Source: DUQX01 sp050948825
Lineage (GTDB): Bacteria > Bacillota > Dethiobacteria > DTU022 > UBA8154
Direction: 5' to 3'
Length of the DNA: 64,000 bases
NCBI GenBank assembly: GCA_050948825.1
Contig: JBMNEO010000003.1
Coordinates: 1-64,000 of the forward strand
Below, one piece after another: positions 51,290 to 59,514 of the stretch (positions are counted from its first letter, which is position 1; every line of letters starts with the position of its first letter). Both the position numbers and the translations under genes were made by a program. The notes beneath the pieces were generated by a model, which did no database searches, had not been told where the DNA came from, and saw nothing but the letters and a program-made list of their open reading frames with translations.

Positions 51290-51664
51290 CTAAAATTTAA
51301 GTCCCTGGCTCCTCGCTCCTTCTGCCAGGGATTTGATTCTTCCATGATAGAGAAAGCCTCCCCGGTCAAATACCACTTTATCAATACCTTTTTCCAGAGC
51401 TCTTTTCCCAAGAAGCTCTCCCACCAGACGGGCCGCCTCTTTCTTTTCCTTGTTTGCTATCTGCTCCTTTAATGAGGGGTCAAGTGAAGAAGCAAAAATC
51501 AGGGTGCGACCGCTGGTATCATCGATAATCTGGGCATATATATGCTTCAGGCTGCGATATACATTCAGCCTCGGGCTCTCCGGAGTTCCGCTGATTTTTT
51601 TTCTTACCCGCAGCTGGCGCCGGCTCCTGGCCTTTCTCTTTTCTATTATTCGTGCCACTATCAT
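51290..51664 (-). CDS. rplR: 50S ribosomal protein L18
   Basis: 124 residues from ATG 51664 (AAGGGGTG just upstream). 'KRKARSRRQLRVRKKISGTPESPRLNVYRS' is the basic N-terminus and 'VVFDRGGFLYHGRIKSLAEGAR' the 5S rRNA-binding end. Confidence 0.97.
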   Translation of the reverse strand: MIVARIIEKRKARSRRQLRVRKKISGTPESPRLNVYRSLKHIYAQIIDDTSGRTLIFASSLDPSLKEQIANKEKKEAARLVGELLGKRALEKGIDKVVFDRGGFLYHGRIKSLAEGARSQGLKF

Positions 51665-51692
51665 ATTCACCCCTTTACACGTTCCCGCTTGT

Positions 51693-52232
51693 TTATTTAC
51701 CGGCCTTGCCTACTTTGCGCCTGATAAATTCCCCTTCGTATTTAATGCCTTTACCTTTATACGGCTCCGGAGGACGAATGCTGCGGATCTTGGCAGCGGT
51801 ATTGCCAACGGCCTCCTTGCTTATCCCGCTAACTGAGATTTTAGTCGGGGCTGCAACTTCTATTTCTATGCCTTCTTCAGGCTCAAAATGCACCGGTTGT
51901 GAATAACCCACGTTTAATACCAACTGACTTCCCTGCTTGGCAGCGCGGTATCCTACGCCAACCAGCTCCAATTTTCTGGAGAAACCTTTGGTCACTCCTT
52001 CTATCATATTGGCCAGAAGCGTCCTCCCCAGCCCGTGCATGGACCGGTGCTCCTTTTTATCCGACGGCCGTAAAACAGAAATATAGCCTTCTTCAAGCTT
52101 AATTTGCAAACAGCGGGGAAGCTGCTTGGTTAACTGTCCCTTTGGCCCTTTAACGGTAACCTGATTTCCGGCGTCCACCGTTACTTCAACGTTTTCAGGT
52201 TTTAGAATGGGCTTTTTCCCAATTCGCGACAT
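51693..52232 (-). CDS. rplF: 50S ribosomal protein L6
   Basis: 179 residues from ATG 52232 (AGGAGGTGG upstream). 'MSRIGKKPI' start, 'VKGPKGQLTKQLP' near 28-40, and the signature 'RPPEPYKGKGIKYEGEFIRRKVGKAGK' at the end. Confidence 0.97.
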   Translation of the reverse strand: MSRIGKKPILKPENVEVTVDAGNQVTVKGPKGQLTKQLPRCLQIKLEEGYISVLRPSDKKEHRSMHGLGRTLLANMIEGVTKGFSRKLELVGVGYRAAKQGSQLVLNVGYSQPVHFEPEEGIEIEVAAPTKISVSGISKEAVGNTAAKIRSIRPPEPYKGKGIKYEGEFIRRKVGKAGK

Positions 52233-52244
52233 TATTACCACCTC

Positions 52245-52634
52245 CTACCATACATAACAAATCACTTCGCCGCCAAGACCGGCCTTACGGGCTTCCTGAT
52301 CGGTCATCAACCCCTGGGAGGTAGAAATAATAGCAACTCCCAGCCCGCCAAGAACCCTGGGCAACTCATCTTTATTGACATAAACCCTTAAACCCGGTTT
52401 ACTAATGCGCTTGAGGCCGGTAATGGCACCTGCTGCTTTAGGTTTCATATAAATTTTCAAAATCCCCTGCTTCCCGTCGGCAAGATATTCATAATCCTTA
52501 ATATAACCTTCCCTTTTTAAAATTGCAGCGATAGACTTTTTCATCCGGGACGAAGGAACTTCAACATACCCATGACCTGATAATTTAATATTACGGATTC
52601 TCGTCAACAAATCTGCAATAGGATCAGTCATCAT
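52245..52634 (-). CDS. rpsH: 30S ribosomal protein S8
   Basis: 129 residues. 'TDPIADLLTRIRNIKLSGHGYVEVPSS' and the end 'STSQGLMTDQEARKAGLGGEVICYVW' are diagnostic. AGGAGG lies 12 bases before the ATG. Slightly shorter than usual, otherwise normal. Confidence 0.97.
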   Translation of the reverse strand: MMTDPIADLLTRIRNIKLSGHGYVEVPSSRMKKSIAAILKREGYIKDYEYLADGKQGILKIYMKPKAAGAITGLKRISKPGLRVYVNKDELPRVLGGLGVAIISTSQGLMTDQEARKAGLGGEVICYVW

Positions 52635-52664
52635 TTCAGAACTTAACCTCCTTTCTACCGACAG

Positions 52665-52850
52665 CTACCAGCTGGCCTTTTTTACGCCGGGGATAATCCC
52701 CTGATGAACCAATTTTCGAAAGCATAAGCGACACATCCCAAACTTACGGAGGTAAGCTCTTGGACGACCACATATCTGGCAGCGGTTGTAACGACGGACT
52801 TCAAACCTGGGATTTCTTTTTGCTTTAGCAATTAAGGACTTTTTAGCCAC
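52665..52850 (-). CDS. rpsN: 30S ribosomal protein S14, zinc-binding short form
   Basis: 61 residues from GTG 52850 (AGGA seven bases upstream). 'RCQICGRPRAYLRKFGMCRLCFR' holds the two CxxC pairs of the zinc form (rpsZ type). The frame continues upstream to 52904 without a usable site. Confidence 0.96.
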   Translation of the reverse strand: MAKKSLIAKAKRNPRFEVRRYNRCQICGRPRAYLRKFGMCRLCFRKLVHQGIIPGVKKASW

Positions 52851-52919
52851 AAATAATCCTGGTTTTTTCCTTTCTAACCAGGCTGCACCTCCTTTCGGCC
52901 TCAACTAATTAACAAAAGC

Positions 52920-53462
52920 TCACGCCGCCCTAAACGGCATGCCTAATTTTTTAAGCAATTCTCTGGCTTCTTCATCGGTTTTCGCTGTTGTCACAATAAT
53001 TATATCCATACCCTGCATTTTTTCAACTTCATCATAGTTTATCTCCGGAAAAATTATTTGTTCTTTTAAGCCAAACGAATAATTACCACGGCCATCAAAT
53101 GATTTTGGTGAAATGCCCCGGAAATCGCGCACCCTGGGCAGGGCAACATTGATCAGCTTGTTTACAAAATCGTACATTTTTTCCCCACGCAACGTTACCT
53201 TACAGCCGACCGACATTCCTTCACGCAGCTTAAAACTGGCCACCGATTTTTTCGCCCTGGTTATTACAGGCTTTTGGCCGGTAATCAAGGAAAGCTCCTT
53301 AACAGCCGCTTCCAGCAATTTGGGATTATCTTTTCCCTCACCGATCCCCATATTAATGACCACTTTTTCCAAGCGTGGAGCCTCAAGGATATTTTTATAA
53401 CCAAATTGCTCAATCAAAGAGGGACGAACTTCTGTAAGATATTTTTCCTTCAAAGTGGACAT
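52920..53462 (-). CDS. rplE: 50S ribosomal protein L5
   Basis: 180 residues. 'IEQFGYKNILEAPRLEKVVINMGIGE', 'ITGQKPVITRAKKSVASFKLREGMSVG' and 'FPEINYDEVEKMQGMDIIIVTTA' are diagnostic. AAGGAGG precedes the ATG. Confidence 0.97.
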   Translation of the reverse strand: MSTLKEKYLTEVRPSLIEQFGYKNILEAPRLEKVVINMGIGEGKDNPKLLEAAVKELSLITGQKPVITRAKKSVASFKLREGMSVGCKVTLRGEKMYDFVNKLINVALPRVRDFRGISPKSFDGRGNYSFGLKEQIIFPEINYDEVEKMQGMDIIIVTTAKTDEEARELLKKLGMPFRAA

Positions 53463-53511
53463 CTCTAAACCTCCTTAAACCCTGACCTGCAAATAATGGA
53501 TATCCCCGGAA

Positions 53512-53841
53512 TTATTTGTCAATTAATTCACCGCAATTTTTACAGCCCCGAACCCTTTTCCCATCGGCAAGATTTCTGCGCGTTATTCGGGTAGGCTGTT
53601 GACAGGATGGACAAATAAGCATTACATTGCTTGCATTAATGGGAGCTTCCATTTCCCTGATACCACCCTGGGGAATTTTTTGTGTAGGCTTAGCATGCTT
53701 TTTAATAATATTAACACCTTCCACCAGCACCTTATTATCCCGGGGAACAGTGCGCAATACTTTTCCTTTTTTATCTTTATCTTTTCCGGAGAGAATCTGG
53801 ACTTTGTCGCCCTTGCGTATATGAAGCTTAGTTGCAGACAT
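53512..53841 (-). CDS. rplX: 50S ribosomal protein L24
   Basis: 109 residues from ATG 53841 (AAGGAGGTG upstream). KOW motif 'HIRKGDKVQILSGKDKDKKGKVLR' and a C-terminal four-Cys zinc ribbon ('CPSCQQPTRI', 'GCKNCGELI'). Confidence 0.96.
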   Translation of the reverse strand: MSATKLHIRKGDKVQILSGKDKDKKGKVLRTVPRDNKVLVEGVNIIKKHAKPTQKIPQGGIREMEAPINASNVMLICPSCQQPTRITRRNLADGKRVRGCKNCGELIDK

Positions 53842-53879
53842 ACGCACACCTCCTTATATTCCCCCTGGAACCGCTAATT

Positions 53880-54248
53880 TTATAATACTTCCGGGGCCAG
53901 GGAAATAATTCTCATAAAATCCTTTTCTCTAAGCTCTCTGGCTACCGGTCCAAAAATCCGCGTGCCCCTGGGAGCTTTTTGCTCGTTTATTATTACAGCA
54001 GCATTTTCATCAAATCTTATAAAAGTACCGTCTTTGCGCCGGTACCCTTTTTTAGCGCGTACAATAACAGCTCGAACCACATCACCTTTTTTAACAACCC
54101 CACCGGGGTTTGCTTCCTTCACTGAAGCCACGATAATATCCCCTACACCGGCTGCTCTTCTTTTTGAGCCACCCAGGACACGGATGCACATAATTTTACG
54201 GGCACCGGTATTATCGGCGACGTTGAGAACTGATAAACTTTGAATCAT
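53880..54248 (-). CDS. rplN: 50S ribosomal protein L14
   Basis: 122 residues. 'MIQSLSVLNVADNTGARKIMCIRVLGGS' and 'RKDGTFIRFDENAAVIINEQKAPRGTRIFGPVARELR' are diagnostic. AAGGAGGGG precedes the ATG. Confidence 0.98.
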   Translation of the reverse strand: MIQSLSVLNVADNTGARKIMCIRVLGGSKRRAAGVGDIIVASVKEANPGGVVKKGDVVRAVIVRAKKGYRRKDGTFIRFDENAAVIINEQKAPRGTRIFGPVARELREKDFMRIISLAPEVL

Positions 54249-54272
54249 AACTGCCCCTCCTTAACGCCGAAT

Positions 54273-54530
54273 CTACAACTGAGATTTCTCAATAATTTCA
54301 ACTAAACGCCATCTCTTTTGCTTGCTCAGGGGTCTCGTCTCCATGATCCTGACCTTGTCTCCAACTCTGCATTCATTGGCTTCATCATGGACCTTATAAT
54401 TTTTTGTTTTCCTGATGATTTTCCCGTATAAACGGTGGCGCGTACTTCTTTCAACAGCCACCACAACAGATTTATCCATTTTATTGCTTACAACTTTTCC
54501 TATTCTTGTTTTACGACTTCCCCTCTCCAA
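54273..54530 (-). CDS. rpsQ: 30S ribosomal protein S17
   Basis: 85 residues from TTG 54530, eight bases after AAAGGAGG; the longer frame overlaps rpmC and has no site. 'RKTRIGKVVSNKMDKSVVVAVER' and 'RVGDKVRIMETRPLSKQKRWRL' are diagnostic. Confidence 0.96.
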   Translation of the reverse strand: MERGSRKTRIGKVVSNKMDKSVVVAVERSTRHRLYGKIIRKTKNYKVHDEANECRVGDKVRIMETRPLSKQKRWRLVEIIEKSQL

Positions 54531-54756
54531 TCCGCCGCCTCCTTTCAGGGTACTCAACTACGGCTGCAGCCAGTTCCCGTTCACGCATAACCGTTTTTAT
54601 CCGGGCGATGGACTTGCGCACCTCTTTGAGCCTCATTGTATTCTCCAACTGGCCAGTAGCCATTTGAAAACGCAGATTAAAAAGCTCATCCTTTAGCTCC
54701 CGGATTTTCTCCTGAAGCTCCTTATCTGAAAGCTCACGAATTTCGCTCCCCTTCAT
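54511..54756 (-). CDS. rpmC: 50S ribosomal protein L29
   Basis: 81 residues from ATG 54756 (AGGTGG eight bases upstream), long for L29 because of a tail 'VVEYPERRRRIGEGKS' that overlaps the rpsQ start by 20 bases. Core 'IRELSDKELQEKIRELKDELFNLRFQMATGQLENTMRL' is typical. Confidence 0.96.
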   Translation of the reverse strand: MKGSEIRELSDKELQEKIRELKDELFNLRFQMATGQLENTMRLKEVRKSIARIKTVMRERELAAAVVEYPERRRRIGEGKS

Positions 54757-55180
54757 GGGCTTCACCACCTATTTCTTCTCTTTTAACAAACTTGCATTTC
54801 ATGGGCAATTTTTGTGCTGCCAGGCGCATAGCTTCCCGTGCTGTATCCTCAGCAACTCCTGCAATTTCAAACATAATACGTCCCGGCTTTACTACAGCAA
54901 CCCAGTATTCCGGTGAACCCTTTCCTTTACCCATACGGGTCTCGGCAGGTTTTGCAGTAACGGGCTTGTGGGGAAAGATTTTGATCCAGATCTTACCGCC
55001 TCTTTTAACATACCTGGTCATCGCTATCCTGGCGGCTTCTATCTGCTGGCTTGTGACCCATTTAGGCTCCAAAGCCTGCAGGCCAAATTCCCCAAAATCA
55101 ATTTCCGTTCCTCCCTTGGATACACCTTTCATACGGCCGCGTTGATGACGGCGAAATTTAACTTTTTTCGGCATCAACAT
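54734..55180 (-). CDS. rplP: 50S ribosomal protein L16
   Basis: 148 residues. 'PKKVKFRRHQRGRMKGVSKGG', 'FGEFGLQALEPKWVTSQQIEAAR' and 'RMGKGKGSPEYWVAVVKPGRIMFE' are diagnostic. Starts inside the end of rpsC and ends inside rpmC. The start could be either of two Met two codons apart. Confidence 0.97.
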   Translation of the reverse strand: MLMPKKVKFRRHQRGRMKGVSKGGTEIDFGEFGLQALEPKWVTSQQIEAARIAMTRYVKRGGKIWIKIFPHKPVTAKPAETRMGKGKGSPEYWVAVVKPGRIMFEIAGVAEDTAREAMRLAAQKLPMKCKFVKREEIGGEAHEGERNS

Positions 55181-55847
55181 CTGTTTTTTCCACCCCCTCC
55201 GCCCCTTCTTTCTTCCTGGCTTTGGGAAGGATCTCGCCTTTATAGATCAGTACTTTAACCCCGATACGTCCATAAGTGGTATGTGCTTCAACGGCGCCGT
55301 AATCAATATCGGCACGCAGTGTCTGCTGGGGAACTGTACCCTCGTGATAACTCTCAGTACGGGCCATCTCCGCTCCGCCCAGCCTACCTTTACAGATCAC
55401 TTTTATCCCTTTGGCTCCTGCACGCATTGTTCTGAAAATAGCCTGTTTCATCGCTCTCCTGAAAGCAATTCTCTTAACAAGCTGTTGTGCAATGTTCTCT
55501 GCAACCAAATATGCATCCAATTCCGGGGTCTTGATCTCAATAATATTGACATGCACCTTTTTTTGGGTAACCTTTTCCAAATTACGGCGCAGTTGATCTA
55601 CCCCTGCTCCTCCCTTACCGATGACCATACCCGGCTTTGCGGTATGAACATTTATACGCACGTTATTGGCAGCGCGGTCTATTTCAATACGTGAAACACC
55701 GGCGCCTTCCAGTTTTTCCCGAATAAAGTTGCGTACCTTTAAATCCTCATGAAGCAGTTTTGTATAGTCCTTTTCGGCATACCAGCGGGCATCCCAATCT
55801 CTGTTAATACCAACCCGAAAACCAACAGGACTAACCTTCTGTCCCAA
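55158..55847 (-). CDS. rpsC: 30S ribosomal protein S3
   Basis: 229 residues. 'MGQKVSPVGFRVGINRDWDARWYAEKDY', the KH motif 'VIGKGGAGVDQLRRNLEK' and 'DIDYGAVEAHTTYGRIGVKVLIYKGE' are diagnostic. Four bases after rplV. Confidence 0.98.
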   Translation of the reverse strand: MGQKVSPVGFRVGINRDWDARWYAEKDYTKLLHEDLKVRNFIREKLEGAGVSRIEIDRAANNVRINVHTAKPGMVIGKGGAGVDQLRRNLEKVTQKKVHVNIIEIKTPELDAYLVAENIAQQLVKRIAFRRAMKQAIFRTMRAGAKGIKVICKGRLGGAEMARTESYHEGTVPQQTLRADIDYGAVEAHTTYGRIGVKVLIYKGEILPKARKKEGAEGVEKTDVDAEKS

Positions 55848-55851
55848 CTTC

Positions 55852-56193
55852 TTAATCCCCCTCTCTTTCCCGCAGGATCACAGTTATGTGACTGGTTCTT
55901 TTGCGGATACGTGTAGCCCTTCCCAATGCCCGGGGAATAAATCTTTTTAAGGTAGGCCCTTCATCAGCATAAGCCTTAAAGACGTAAAGATCATCTTTGT
56001 TCATATTATAGTTATGCTCCGCATTGGCTGCTGCTGATTGAAGCACCTTTTCAATAATCCCGGAAGCTTTTTTGGGTACAAAACGCAGTATGGTAATAGC
56101 CTCACCGAGATTTTTTCCCCTGATCAGATCCATTACAATCCTGGCTTTACGGGGGGCTATTCTAACAAATTTAGCCTGTGCTTTCGCTTCCAT
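55852..56193 (-). CDS. rplV: 50S ribosomal protein L22
   Basis: 113 residues. 'AKFVRIAPRKARIVMDLIRGKNLGEAI' and the end 'PRALGRATRIRKRTSHITVIL' are diagnostic; the beta-hairpin that lines the exit tunnel is intact. GGGAGG precedes the ATG. Confidence 0.97.
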   Translation of the reverse strand: MEAKAQAKFVRIAPRKARIVMDLIRGKNLGEAITILRFVPKKASGIIEKVLQSAAANAEHNYNMNKDDLYVFKAYADEGPTLKRFIPRALGRATRIRKRTSHITVILREREGD

Positions 56194-56268
56194 ATATATT
56201 TTCCTCCCTTACACCTTTGAAACCCTGTCCAAAACCCCGTCCATGTTAAACGCTAGAGCCCCCGGGTT

Positions 56269-56553
56269 TTATTTTAACGCAGTTGATCTTTCGGTGTGAG
56301 AACCATGCCCGCGAAAAGTTCGCGTTATGGCAAATTCACCAAGCTTATGACCTACCATATCCTCGGTTATATATATAGGAACGTGCTTCCGCCCGTCATG
56401 GACAGCTATAGTATGACCGACCATCTCGGGAAATATGGTAGAGCGCCGGGACCAGGTCTTAATGACGCGTTTTTCGTTTTTGCTGTTCATCATTTCTATT
56501 CTGGCCATGAGCCTGGGCTCTACATATGGGCCTTTTTTTAGAGAACGTCCCAT
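56269..56553 (-). CDS. rpsS: 30S ribosomal protein S19
   Basis: 94 residues. 'MGRSLKKGPYVEPRLM', 'TWSRRSTIFPEMVGHTIAVHDGRKHVPIYITEDMVGHKLGEF' (read in pieces) are diagnostic. GAGGGGTG precedes the ATG. Confidence 0.97.
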   Translation of the reverse strand: MGRSLKKGPYVEPRLMARIEMMNSKNEKRVIKTWSRRSTIFPEMVGHTIAVHDGRKHVPIYITEDMVGHKLGEFAITRTFRGHGSHTERSTALK

Positions 56554-56605
56554 TTAATCACCCCTCACCTTGAATTTATAAATCCCTAAAGTTTCCATGG
56601 AACGG

Positions 56606-57436
56606 TTACTTTTTACGTTTTTTAATAATATAGATATTAGATTTTTTCTTTTTAGCACGGGTTTTATAACCCAGCGCAGGCTTACCCCAGGGTGTGAGGG
56701 GGCTTTTCCTGCCGATAGGCGCTTTGCCTTCGCCACCGCCGTGGGGATGGTCAACCGGGTTCATAACCGAACCCCTGACAGCAGGCCTGATGCCCAACCA
56801 CCTGGATCGACCCGCTTTGCCAATGGTAATATTTTCATGTTCCACGTTTCCCAGCTGTCCAATAGTCGCTTTGCAACCGGAGGGAACCAGCCTTACCTCT
56901 CCCGAAGGAAGCTTGATATGGGCAAGTTTCCCCTCCTTAGCCATAAGCTGTGCAACACCCCCTGCAGAGCGAACCAGCTGCCCGCCTTTCCCCGGGATCA
57001 TTTCAATATTGTGCACCAGGGTTCCCACGGGAATATTTTGCAGAGGAAGTGCGTTTCCAGCCTTGATTTCGGCACCTGGACCCGAACTGATCGTCACACC
57101 CACCTTTAAACCCTGAGGAGCCAGGATGTAACGTTTTTCACCATCTGCATAATGCAAAAGCGCAATACGGGCGGAACGGTTGGGATCATATTCAACTGAG
57201 GCAACCTTTGCCGGAATGCCATCCTTATCCCTTTTGAAATCAATTACCCTGTATTTTTGTTTATGCCCTCCGCCACGATGCCGGACTGTTATCCGTCCTG
57301 CCACATTGCGGCCGGCATTCTTCTTTAACGGCTTGAGCAGCGATTTTTCCGGCTTTTTCTTAGTAATTTCCTCAAAAGATGAAACGGTCATGAAGCGCCT
57401 GCCGGGAGATGTAGGAACGAATTTTTTAATAGCCAT
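56606..57436 (-). CDS. rplB: 50S ribosomal protein L2
   Basis: 276 residues. 'TPGRR'-type 'SPGRRFMTVSSFEEITK' at the start, 'GAEIKAGNALPLQNIPVGT' in the middle and 'MNPVDHPHGGGEGKAPIGRKSPLTPWGK' near the peptidyl-transferase centre, with the conserved His, are present. AAGGAGG precedes the ATG. Confidence 0.98.
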   Translation of the reverse strand: MAIKKFVPTSPGRRFMTVSSFEEITKKKPEKSLLKPLKKNAGRNVAGRITVRHRGGGHKQKYRVIDFKRDKDGIPAKVASVEYDPNRSARIALLHYADGEKRYILAPQGLKVGVTISSGPGAEIKAGNALPLQNIPVGTLVHNIEMIPGKGGQLVRSAGGVAQLMAKEGKLAHIKLPSGEVRLVPSGCKATIGQLGNVEHENITIGKAGRSRWLGIRPAVRGSVMNPVDHPHGGGEGKAPIGRKSPLTPWGKPALGYKTRAKKKKSNIYIIKKRKK

Positions 57437-57474
57437 AATCTCTTGGACCTCCTTCCTCTTAAACTACTGCCGCT

Positions 57475-57759
57475 CTATTCAAAGATCTCAATTGCTTTGC
57501 TTTCTTCAGTCAAAGTAACTATTGCTTTTTTCCAACCGGGACGATAACCTCTGTGTACCCCCATTCTCCTGGGTTTACCCTTCACTGAGAGCGTATTTAC
57601 GTCTCTTACTTTGACATCAAAGATTTCCTCTACAGCATTTTTTATCTGGATTTTATTAGCTTTTTTGTCTACCACAAAGGAATACTTCTTTTCCTCCATC
57701 TGTGCTGTTGATTTTTCAGTAATAAGCGGTTTTAAAATTATATCACGCGGATTTTTCAT
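57475..57759 (-). CDS. rplW: 50S ribosomal protein L23
   Basis: 94 residues from ATG 57759 (GAGGAGGTG seven bases upstream), overlapping the end of rplD by 17 bases. 'RDIILKPLITEKSTAQMEEKKYSFVV' and 'VRDVNTLSVKGKPRRMG' are diagnostic. Confidence 0.97.
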   Translation of the reverse strand: MKNPRDIILKPLITEKSTAQMEEKKYSFVVDKKANKIQIKNAVEEIFDVKVRDVNTLSVKGKPRRMGVHRGYRPGWKKAIVTLTEESKAIEIFE

Positions 57760-58381
57760 CCGAAAACACCTCCTCAATCCTGGCCACTGCATCTTTGGTA
57801 AGAAGAAGCGCATCGTGATTCAAAATGTCAAGGACATTAAGCATACCGGCAACCGCTGTATCTACTCCCGGGATATTGCGCGCAGACTTATAAATATTGC
57901 TATCCGCTTCACCGGTAACCAGAAGCACAGATCCCCCCAGCCCAAGGTTATTTAGAATTTGGACAATCTCTTTCGTCTTTGGGGCGGTCAGCTTTAATTC
58001 ATTAAGCACCGTTATCCCCTTGTTGGCCAACCTGGAGGTCAGGGCAGAACGCAAAGCGGCACGCCGCATTTTCTTAGGAAGCAAATAACGATATTTCCGT
58101 GGACTGGGGCCAAAGGTAATACCGCCCCCGGTCCAAATGGGCGAACGAATACTGCCATGCCGGGCCCTTCCTGTACCTTTCTGCCTCCAGGGTTTTCTCC
58201 CACCGCCGCGCACTTCCCCCCTGGTTTTGGTGTTGGCGGTACCCCGGCGGCGCGCTGCTAAAAGCATCTGAACTACATCAAAAAGAAGCTTTTCGTTTAC
58301 TTCCGCATCAAAAATCCCCGGGCTGAGTTCCAGTTCGCCTACCTGTTCACCTTGAACATTATATACTTCCACTGTGGGCAT
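57743..58381 (-). CDS. rplD: 50S ribosomal protein L4
   Basis: 212 residues. 'RRRGTANTKTRGEVRGGGRKPWRQKGTGRARHGSIRSPIW' (read in pieces, residues ~45-85) is the tunnel-lining loop; 'GPSPRKYRYLLPKKMRRAALRSALT' follows. Family knowledge: L4 autoregulates the S10 operon in some bacteria; no such leader was recognised before rpsJ. Confidence 0.97.
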   Translation of the reverse strand: MPTVEVYNVQGEQVGELELSPGIFDAEVNEKLLFDVVQMLLAARRRGTANTKTRGEVRGGGRKPWRQKGTGRARHGSIRSPIWTGGGITFGPSPRKYRYLLPKKMRRAALRSALTSRLANKGITVLNELKLTAPKTKEIVQILNNLGLGGSVLLVTGEADSNIYKSARNIPGVDTAVAGMLNVLDILNHDALLLTKDAVARIEEVFSDEKSA

Positions 58382-58418
58382 ATGTCACAAGCCCCCTTTC
58401 TACAAAGGCATTACTTAA

Positions 58419-59048
58419 CTAACTGGCTTTCACTGAATTTTTAACTAATAAGAGTCCGTTACGAGGACCGGGTACAGCTCCTCTTACCAGTAACAGGTTT
58501 TTATCGGCATCTACTTTAACGACCTTAAGCTTCTGCGAAGTGACTCTTTCCCCGCCCATTCTTCCAGGCAGCGGCCTTCCTTTAAAAACACGCGCCGCAT
58601 CAACTGATCCCATGGAGCCCGGCCCTCTATGGTAATGAGAACCGTGCGTCATCGCTCCCCTGCTTTGGCCATGCCTCTTAATACTGCCGGCAAATCCTTT
58701 CCCTTTGGAGATACCGGTTATATCTACAAATTCGCCTGCTTCAAAAATATCAACTTTGATTTCCTGCCCTATTTCATAATTGCCGGCATCCGCAAGCCGC
58801 ATCTCCCGTAAATACTTTAAAGGCGCAACGCCTGCTCTGGAGAAATGTCCCAATTGAGGTTTATTGAGACGACCTTTTTTTGCGGGTTTAAAGCCGAGCT
58901 GAACAGCCGCATAACCGTCTTTTTCAAAATTTTTTTTGGCAACGATGAAGCATGGCCCTGCCTCCAGTACCGTTACCGGAATAGCGCGCCCTTCTTCATC
59001 AAAAATCTGCGTCATACCTATTTTTTTTGCCAGAATAGCTTTCTTCAT
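58419..59048 (-). CDS. rplC: 50S ribosomal protein L3
   Basis: 209 residues. 'AKKIGMTQIFDEEGRAIPVTVLEAGPC' and 'KGFAGSIKRHGQSRGAMTHGSHYHRGPGSMG' are diagnostic, including the loop with the Gln that is methylated in some bacteria. Confidence 0.98.
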   Translation of the reverse strand: MKKAILAKKIGMTQIFDEEGRAIPVTVLEAGPCFIVAKKNFEKDGYAAVQLGFKPAKKGRLNKPQLGHFSRAGVAPLKYLREMRLADAGNYEIGQEIKVDIFEAGEFVDITGISKGKGFAGSIKRHGQSRGAMTHGSHYHRGPGSMGSVDAARVFKGRPLPGRMGGERVTSQKLKVVKVDADKNLLLVRGAVPGPRNGLLLVKNSVKAS

Positions 59049-59077
59049 ACATCTACACCCCCTTTTTACAGTAGGAC

Positions 59078-59386
59078 CTACAATTTAATTTCAATGTCTA
59101 CACCAGCAGGTAAATCCAACCTCATTAAAGCATCAACGGTATTGGGTGTAGGGTCAAAAATATCAATTAACCTTTTGTGAGTCCGGATCTCAAATTGTTC
59201 ACGCGAATCTTTGTATTTATGGGGAGCCCTGATCACAGTATAGACGCTTTTCTCCGTGGGGAGCGGAACAGGGCCTGAAACATCAGCTCCTGTACGTTTG
59301 GCAGTAGCCACAATCTTACCCGCAGATTGATCCAGAAGATGATGATCAAATGCTTTCAAACGGATCCGAATTTTTTGGTTAGACAT
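59078..59386 (-). CDS. rpsJ: 30S ribosomal protein S10
   Basis: 102 residues. 'KIRIRLKAFDHHLLDQSAGKIV' and 'PHKYKDSREQFEIRTHKRLIDI' are diagnostic. AAAAGGAGG precedes the ATG. 128 bases after tuf without a terminator that I can recognise, so str and S10 operons may be joined. Confidence 0.98.
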   Translation of the reverse strand: MSNQKIRIRLKAFDHHLLDQSAGKIVATAKRTGADVSGPVPLPTEKSVYTVIRAPHKYKDSREQFEIRTHKRLIDIFDPTPNTVDALMRLDLPAGVDIEIKL

Positions 59387-59514
59387 GCTTTTCCTCCTTT
59401 TCGTCTGATTACTTTTTGCAGACTGCTCCGTAAAAATTACCCGCCTCTAAGGCAGCAACCTCTTACTTCATCGCGCCTTCCATAATAATGCTTCCCGGGA
59501 GTAGCTCTTTTTAT